Shown: positions 41,700 through 46,536 of the stretch, piece after piece
How the letters are laid out: each line of letters opens with the position of its first letter
Position numbering within the stretch: position 1 is the first letter of the stretch
NCBI GenBank assembly: GCA_015065225.1
Contig: SVQR01000005.1
Coordinates: forward strand, 1-46,536
Direction: 5' to 3'
Length of the DNA stretch: 46,536 nt
Source: Oscillospiraceae bacterium
Lineage (GTDB): Bacteria > Bacillota > Clostridia > Oscillospirales > CAG-382
Notes under the pieces: generated by a model
What the model was told of the DNA's origin: nothing
Database searches by the model: none
The model's input: the letters and a program-made list of their open reading frames with translations, nothing else
Position numbers and translations under genes: made by a program

Positions 41700-43754
41700 T
41701 CATCCCTTGCCTCCAAAGCCGTAGGAGAATTTTTCCATGATGCTTTTTACATCGTCCTCCTCTTTGCTTGCCGATCCCGTCATGCTTTCGGTATCGTCCT
41801 TATCCGAACCTATGCCCAGAAGCGTTTCGATGTCGATGGAAGCTTTGGCTCGTTTTTTTGTTGATGCGGTCGGTGTACTTGCGTTATTTTTAAAGGCCTT
41901 TGTGTCCGTGATTTCTTTGATATTACCTGCGACCGTTCCGAGTATATCCGCTTGCTCGGTTATTTCCGCAAAGGATACGTCATAGGGATCTGTGCGAAGC
42001 TCGGCCTTGAGGCTCTCCGCTTTTTTGATATCCTCCGCAATGCTGTTTATGTCGTCCTTTACCTTCGTGATACGGTCTTCGTGTTCGGCCGCTCTTTTTT
42101 TTGCCGCATCTCTGTATACACCGAGGTATGCGTTTATCCCCGAGGTCATTGCGCCGCAGGTTTCCTGTATGTATCTTTCAAGACTTTGCTCTATCTCGAT
42201 GCAAACATTCTCGAAGTGATGTCTTACTTCCGGCTCAAGCTTTCGCATGACATTCTTTTTGGCGTCTCTGCCTTTTGCGACCACCAATGTGCTGTCGGAG
42301 GCATTCATCGGAACGGGACAAATATTTCCGAGCCACGGTATCGGAAGTTTTTCGTGTTTTATGACCGCGGGGGATGAGCCGAGAGATGAAAGATCTCCGA
42401 ACAATCGGTCAAATTCTTTGCGGAATATATCCATTTCCGATTCAAAGCAATCGCCTATCACGGAGAATTTCATCTGAGCCGCCCTTGTAAGATGTTCCTT
42501 TTCCGTATTGCTCGCCATGGGAAGTCCTGTTTTGAGAAAAGTGCGAAGCTCATTCGGAGTATTTGCCGTATCAGCACGTCTCATTATATTTTTTGTCGCC
42601 GTTTCGATATATCCGTCAAGCTTTGCACGTATCTCAAGATGCTTACATCTTGCCTTTTCGGTATATCCCGCGGTGCGCAGTTTTATCTGTTCTTTTGTAA
42701 AAGGTTCAAGCCTTGCATTCTCACTTTTTGTAAGTTTTTCGAGTTTTTCATTATGCTTTTCCGAAAGGCCCGAAAGTTTTTCCGAAAGCGACTTGTACAT
42801 ATCATCCGCAAGAGCGATCAGCTTTTTTCTCTGCGCCGCCTCTTTTTTCTTTGCCATACATAAAAGCATGGTATCCTCCGAGGCAAGAGACATTATCGCA
42901 AGTTCATCTGTTTCTTCCTTGGGTTTATCCATGCAGTCAAGAACATGAGTGGAGGCAAACGGCAGTACGACAGGCTCGTCAATACCGAATTCCGCACTTA
43001 TCTTGTTGCGAAGGAAGGAGAGAACGCCCTCACGCTCCTTTTGACGTATCATATCTATTCTTGTGACCACAAAAATGCAGTTGTCAAGAGCTTCTTTTGA
43101 AAAGTTCATCTTGATAAAGGTACAGAATGTCTCGGAAAGCGGCTTGTTGGCATCGATTACAAGAACAGACATATCAGCTCTTTCCTTTATGGTCGCACCG
43201 GTGATCTTCTCGTGCATCGGATCGGTGGAATTGGTACCGGGAGTATCTATAACGCGGAAGCCCCTTGTAAGATTTTTCGCGGGAAGTCCGATCCTTACGT
43301 ATTTTATATCCTTTGCTTTTTCGGGATCTGTCGTATATTCCGGAAGAGCATTTTTCAGCTGGTGGGCATCAGTAAAATAACGCTTCTCGTTTCTTCCGTC
43401 ACGATATTCAAGTATAAGACGGTAATTTCTGGAATCCTCAAGCACCGTTGCCGCGACTGTAGTACCCTGAAGTGCACTTGATACAAGAAGGTCATCACGG
43501 CGCAGAAGTGCATTTATGAATGTGCTCTTTCCTGAGCTGAACTCACCCACAACACAAAGGCTGAGAAGGTTGTCTTCCTGCTTTTTTATGATCTCGGAAA
43601 GTATCGTTTGTATATGCGCCTTTGCGGACTCCTCCCACTCATATTTATCAAGCATCGAGCGTACAAAAGCAATATGGTGTCCGAGTTCGGGACCCGAAAC
43701 AGTTATCTTTCCGGCGGGATCACCGCCTGTTCTTTTACCGAATGTCGTGATCAT
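41700..43754 (-). CDS. Dynamin-like GTPase 1 (no transmembrane segment)
   Basis: 684 residues from the ATG at 43754 (GGAG eight bases upstream on the minus strand; a longer frame from 43832 lacks support). GTPase motifs: P-loop G70-EFSSGKST78, G3 D170-T-P-G173 (RVIDTPGTNSTD), and a G4-like T231-R-I-D234. The rest is long and helical with heptad-like stretches (about residues 305-345 and 560-600), as in the bundle and stalk of bacterial dynamin-like proteins. The C-terminal 70 residues are low-complexity and acidic, with Thr/Ser. No hydrophobic paddle is evident, so membrane contact may depend on its partner. It is the last of three same-strand genes, 155 bases after the second GTPase. Function (membrane remodelling, stress, vesicle or phage response) is unknown. 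Confidence 0.82.
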   Translation of the reverse strand: MITTFGKRTGGDPAGKITVSGPELGHHIAFVRSMLDKYEWEESAKAHIQTILSEIIKKQEDNLLSLCVVGEFSSGKSTFINALLRRDDLLVSSALQGTTVAATVLEDSRNYRLILEYRDGRNEKRYFTDAHQLKNALPEYTTDPEKAKDIKYVRIGLPAKNLTRGFRVIDTPGTNSTDPMHEKITGATIKERADMSVLVIDANKPLSETFCTFIKMNFSKEALDNCIFVVTRIDMIRQKEREGVLSFLRNKISAEFGIDEPVVLPFASTHVLDCMDKPKEETDELAIMSLASEDTMLLCMAKKKEAAQRKKLIALADDMYKSLSEKLSGLSEKHNEKLEKLTKSENARLEPFTKEQIKLRTAGYTEKARCKHLEIRAKLDGYIETATKNIMRRADTANTPNELRTFLKTGLPMASNTEKEHLTRAAQMKFSVIGDCFESEMDIFRKEFDRLFGDLSSLGSSPAVIKHEKLPIPWLGNICPVPMNASDSTLVVAKGRDAKKNVMRKLEPEVRHHFENVCIEIEQSLERYIQETCGAMTSGINAYLGVYRDAAKKRAAEHEDRITKVKDDINSIAEDIKKAESLKAELRTDPYDVSFAEITEQADILGTVAGNIKEITDTKAFKNNASTPTASTKKRAKASIDIETLLGIGSDKDDTESMTGSASKEEDDVKSIMEKFSYGFGGKG

Positions 43755-43909
43755 ATATGCTCCGAATTCCGTGACCTTTCCGAAACTGCAATTTACAGCG
43801 AAAGACCCGCCATCAGATACGGAAGGACGCAAATGTCAGCATCCTTTGCGATTTTCGTGATGAACAGATCTGTCCGCATACATATTCAAAGGCTTTTCCG
43901 AAGGTCACC

Positions 43910-45934
43910 CTACGTCATTATTTTTAATATAAGCTCGTCCGTCCTGAGATTCAGAGACTTTATAGCCTTTTCTATCTGTGACAGCTTTGCTTCTCTTGCG
44001 GCAATACCTGCGCTGCCCTTTTCCATTTCGCGCATGACCGCATTTATATTGTTTTCCGTCTCTGTGATCTCTGCTTCCATAGCATCGGTGACGGTTTTTG
44101 CCATCCTTGCAAGCTTATTTGCTATATCCACCGCAAATTTGTTTACTTCCTTGTCGCGCATGGTCTCAAGCATATTTATATATTCTGTGCAGACGTGCTC
44201 GCGAAGTTTTGCGACCGCACCTGTCTCACCCTTGTGCTTGCTGTAGAAGAACACACCTGTAAGCGACGCGATGACAGTCACGGGATTCAGCATTCCGACC
44301 ACCTGCAGAAGTGCAATGGCACCCAGCTCCAACGCAAGACCTTTGATATACTCTTTTCCCGCACCGCCGACTTTGCCGGATATTGCTTCGCCGAGTCCTT
44401 CTGTATCAACAACATTAAGGCTTCCCATTATCCTCTTCCACGGTGGAACGCCTTCCGGTTTACAGCTCCTGCCGGAGATGTTTGTATTTATCTTATCTAT
44501 CTCGCCGTAAAACTTTTGCAGATCTTCTCCGATGTTGCCGAAGATGAGATCTATCCTTTTTGAAAGGAACGGCTCAAGAACGAGCTTTCTCCAGTTGGTT
44601 TGTGAGTTTTCTATCTTTGAATTTATATACTCGGAAAGCTCCCTTACGATGGCATTCATGGTTTTTTCATCCGGAATGATCCCGACCTTTGCTTTTGGGG
44701 TGTACTCCTTTGTCCATACATCGATATTTGCTATTATCTCGTCTGTCTTTGCGCGGAACAGCTTTTTGAATTCGGGTATACAGCGTCTTATCCTGAACAG
44801 CAGATCGTCAAACAAACGCCTTTTCTCAAACCTGAGTGCCTGCAGTGTCGGCTTTATGCTTTCATATTTCGAGCGCATCTCATCCACGGAAACGGAAAGA
44901 GCGGACCTCTGAAGCGGAAGAGCCTTGTACATAAGCTCGTCGTTGAGTATCCTCTTTACTTCCTTTGCACTGCGGAAAAGTTTTGCACGTCCCTTGCTTT
45001 TTGTAAGATACTCGGAAAGTGCTTTCTCAAATTCGGGCATTCCCGAGCTTTCGAGAAGGTCGAGATCCCTGTCAAGCTTGCCGTCAAGGGCATTTCTTGC
45101 CGAAACGAAGTAGAATCCGCTTGTACCGAAGTGGGAAAGCTTGCTCTTTACAAATTGCTTCATCGGATCGCGTTCCCGTTCTCTTACAGCATCAAACTTG
45201 TTGACTATTATGAAGGGATCGTCAAAGCCGTATTCTTTAAGTGTGTGATCTATGACCTTCAGCTCATCTGCCGAAAGTATCCTTGTGGCATCCAGAACGA
45301 ACAGCACCGCATCAGCCTTTGAGATATAGTTCATAGTCACTCTCGTACGTGCCGCGCATTCGTTGAGCCCCGGTGAATCCACTATCTCGACACCGTTGCC
45401 GAGAATGGGCAGGGGAAGAAAGACCTCTATCTTTTCATAGGGACTCTCGTAGGCTATCTCTTCTTTGCCTCTGTCAACGGATATGACTGCGTAATCCTCT
45501 ATCTCATCGTAGGGTATCGCTATGGGAGGTATTTTTTTGAAGTTGTGGGCGCGCATATGCATAAGAGCCTTTTGCGGTATCGCCGAGCTGATCTTTTCGG
45601 GAAGCGGATCTCTGAAATGCACCACAGCACCCTTGGTCTTGCCCCACTTCACCTCATTTACGACAGCTGTACATGGGAGAGCATATGCCGGAAGGATCTC
45701 TTCGCCGAGTATTGAATTTATAAATGTGGATTTGCCGTTCTTGAATGTTCCCGCGATCTGGACGATGAAGGCTTCGTTCTTTGTCTTTTTTGAAAGCATC
45801 TGAAGCTTTTGGCAAAGCACTTTCATTCCCATTGCATTGGTGACAGCCGCGGTCCTCATAAGTATATCCGCAAGCTCTGCACGATTTCTTGCGTGATCGG
45901 CATATCCGCTGTATACACTGTCGGATGATCCCAT
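43910..45934 (-). CDS. Dynamin-like GTPase 2 (with hydrophobic hairpin)
   Basis: 674 residues; the ATG at 45934 has GGGGAG seven bases upstream on the minus strand. GTPase motifs: P-loop G62-TFKNGKST70, G3 D186-S-P-G189 (IVDSPGLNECA), and canonical G4 N245-K-F-D248. The helical region that follows contains a long hydrophobic stretch at about residues 555-590 (LALELGAIALLQ...TVIASLTGVFFY) that could insert in the membrane as the paddle does in bacterial dynamin-like proteins. The C terminus is predicted coiled coil (about 615-665). It differs from GTPase 1 in all motif details, so the two are not recent duplicates. Bacterial dynamins often come in adjacent pairs acting as heteromers, which fits here. 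Confidence 0.85.
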   Translation of the reverse strand: MGSSDSVYSGYADHARNRAELADILMRTAAVTNAMGMKVLCQKLQMLSKKTKNEAFIVQIAGTFKNGKSTFINSILGEEILPAYALPCTAVVNEVKWGKTKGAVVHFRDPLPEKISSAIPQKALMHMRAHNFKKIPPIAIPYDEIEDYAVISVDRGKEEIAYESPYEKIEVFLPLPILGNGVEIVDSPGLNECAARTRVTMNYISKADAVLFVLDATRILSADELKVIDHTLKEYGFDDPFIIVNKFDAVRERERDPMKQFVKSKLSHFGTSGFYFVSARNALDGKLDRDLDLLESSGMPEFEKALSEYLTKSKGRAKLFRSAKEVKRILNDELMYKALPLQRSALSVSVDEMRSKYESIKPTLQALRFEKRRLFDDLLFRIRRCIPEFKKLFRAKTDEIIANIDVWTKEYTPKAKVGIIPDEKTMNAIVRELSEYINSKIENSQTNWRKLVLEPFLSKRIDLIFGNIGEDLQKFYGEIDKINTNISGRSCKPEGVPPWKRIMGSLNVVDTEGLGEAISGKVGGAGKEYIKGLALELGAIALLQVVGMLNPVTVIASLTGVFFYSKHKGETGAVAKLREHVCTEYINMLETMRDKEVNKFAVDIANKLARMAKTVTDAMEAEITETENNINAVMREMEKGSAGIAAREAKLSQIEKAIKSLNLRTDELILKIMT

Positions 45935-45985
45935 ATCTGTTCTCCCCTGATCTTTGCTTTTTGTTATATTACCGTTTTACGGCGA

Positions 45986-46536
45986 TCATGCCATATCTAT
46001 CATATCGGAAAGTGAACGCAGTCTGTCAAGCTGAAGTACGAGTGCATCTGTATGAGCCTTGTTTTGCGGCTTGTTGCTGTTTTCTATCGCCGCCTCCTGG
46101 GACTGTCTCCATGCCATCTCCTTTTCCTGCGCAGACTTTATGATGTCATCATACACAGACTTCAGACGCATTTCGCTCTCGCTTACCGCCTCCGCGATGA
46201 TATTGGGTATTTCGCGTGTAATTGCCGTCTTTATATCCTCGCGTTGTTTCTCCATCTTGCCCTTGAACAGCTTTTCCGTAATGATGGACGATCCGGTGCT
46301 CACTCCCATGGTAGCTACCATAGGTATAAAGCCCAGCGACGAGAACAGCGCAAATCCCGCAATGCTCAGAGCTGCCGTACTTATACGTGATATATTCTTC
46401 TGCTTATCAAGATTCTCAAAGCCTATCTTGGTCTTTCCGCCGACAGCGGATACTGCGGAAGCCTTGTCCGCAATAACGTCCCTTCTGCTTATGACGTGGG
46501 TCTTGAAGTTCTTATCAAGTGCGCTGTTGAATCTGT
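45986..46536 (-). CDS. C-terminal part of a third protein of the dynamin-like cluster (truncated at window edge)
   Basis: The frame is open to the window end, so the start lies beyond it; the first in-window Met at 46321 is internal. The visible 183 residues begin with a charged segment, then a hydrophobic hairpin (ISTAALSIAGFALFSSLGFIPMVATMGVSTG), then a long helical, coiled-coil-like tail of Glu, Lys, Arg and Gln ending LDRLRSLSDMIDMA. The pattern matches the paddle and C-terminal helices of a dynamin-like protein, or a coiled-coil membrane partner. The gap to GTPase 2 is 51 bases, so it probably shares a transcript and is the first visible gene of the cluster. Its GTPase domain, if any, is out of view. 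Confidence 0.65.
   Translation of the reverse strand, partial: RFNSALDKNFKTHVISRRDVIADKASAVSAVGGKTKIGFENLDKQKNISRISTAALSIAGFALFSSLGFIPMVATMGVSTGSSIITEKLFKGKMEKQREDIKTAITREIPNIIAEAVSESEMRLKSVYDDIIKSAQEKEMAWRQSQEAAIENSNKPQNKAHTDALVLQLDRLRSLSDMIDMA

Overview
The window looks like a chromosomal segment of an anaerobic gut Clostridia species (Bacillota), most like the Ruminococcus/Oscillospiraceae group. The basis is AGGAGG/AAAGGA-type ribosome binding sites, canonical TTGACA/TATAAT promoters, a CCA-encoding tRNA-Leu, a DUF4364 protein, an oxygen-sensitive radical SAM enzyme, cohesin and dockerin modules, and several host- or plant-glycan enzymes. Species assignment is inference only. Gene order and intact reading frames argue for ordinary chromosome. 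The only clear mobile-element debris lies at 15.2-15.85 kb, with a possible old tRNA-associated scar at 2.0-2.3 kb.

Layout: 1-1.9 kb, C-terminal part of a repetitive surface protein; 2.0-2.3 kb, tRNA-Leu(GAG) and a duplicated copy of its 3' end; 2.5-6.9 kb (minus strand), a GH127-type beta-L-arabinofuranosidase, a radical SAM enzyme translationally coupled to a small lipoprotein, and a D-Ala-D-Ala carboxypeptidase; 7.0-9.6 kb, housekeeping genes (DUF4364, HAD phosphatase, DUF378, TrmB); 9.7-14.0 kb, a CNNM/CorC-type transporter preceded by an acidic leader peptide and attenuator, an AI-2E-family transporter and a TrmH-type methyltransferase; 14.1-16.9 kb, two tandem GH29 alpha-L-fucosidases with a phage/ICE-type ADP-ribosyltransferase remnant between them; 17.1-22.5 kb, a cohesin-dockerin protein and a 1496-residue secreted multidomain protein; 22.7-25.3 kb, a copper ATPase with an embedded CopZ-like chaperone; 25.4-28.1 kb, a GT-C-like membrane protein and a UbiA-type phosphoribosyltransferase; 28.2-34.5 kb, a third GH29 fucosidase, an NTP transferase plus N-acetylhexosamine kinase pair, a small carbohydrate-binding-like protein and a fucose/arabinose isomerase-family protein; 34.9-39.3 kb, MarR plus a heterodimeric ABC exporter; 39.3-41.6 kb, an ECF-type sigma factor with two DUF4367-like membrane proteins; 41.7-46.5 kb, a cluster of two dynamin-like GTPases and a third truncated partner.

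How the genes fit together: three GH29 fucosidases, a NahK-like kinase with its nucleotidyltransferase partner, a fucose/arabinose isomerase-family enzyme and a GH127 enzyme point to scavenging of fucosylated host glycans (mucin or milk-type) and arabinose-containing plant glycans. None of the fucosidases has an obvious signal peptide, so they probably act in the cytoplasm on imported oligosaccharides. The cohesin/dockerin proteins are exported and may form a surface scaffold.

The most interesting candidates are (a) an acidic leader peptide overlapping an intrinsic terminator upstream of the CNNM/CorC gene, which fits a nascent-peptide Mg2+ attenuation switch; (b) an in-frame internal start with a strong ribosome binding site that would release a free CopZ-like chaperone from copA; (c) the radical SAM/lipoprotein pair; and (d) the tandem dynamin-like cluster at the right edge.
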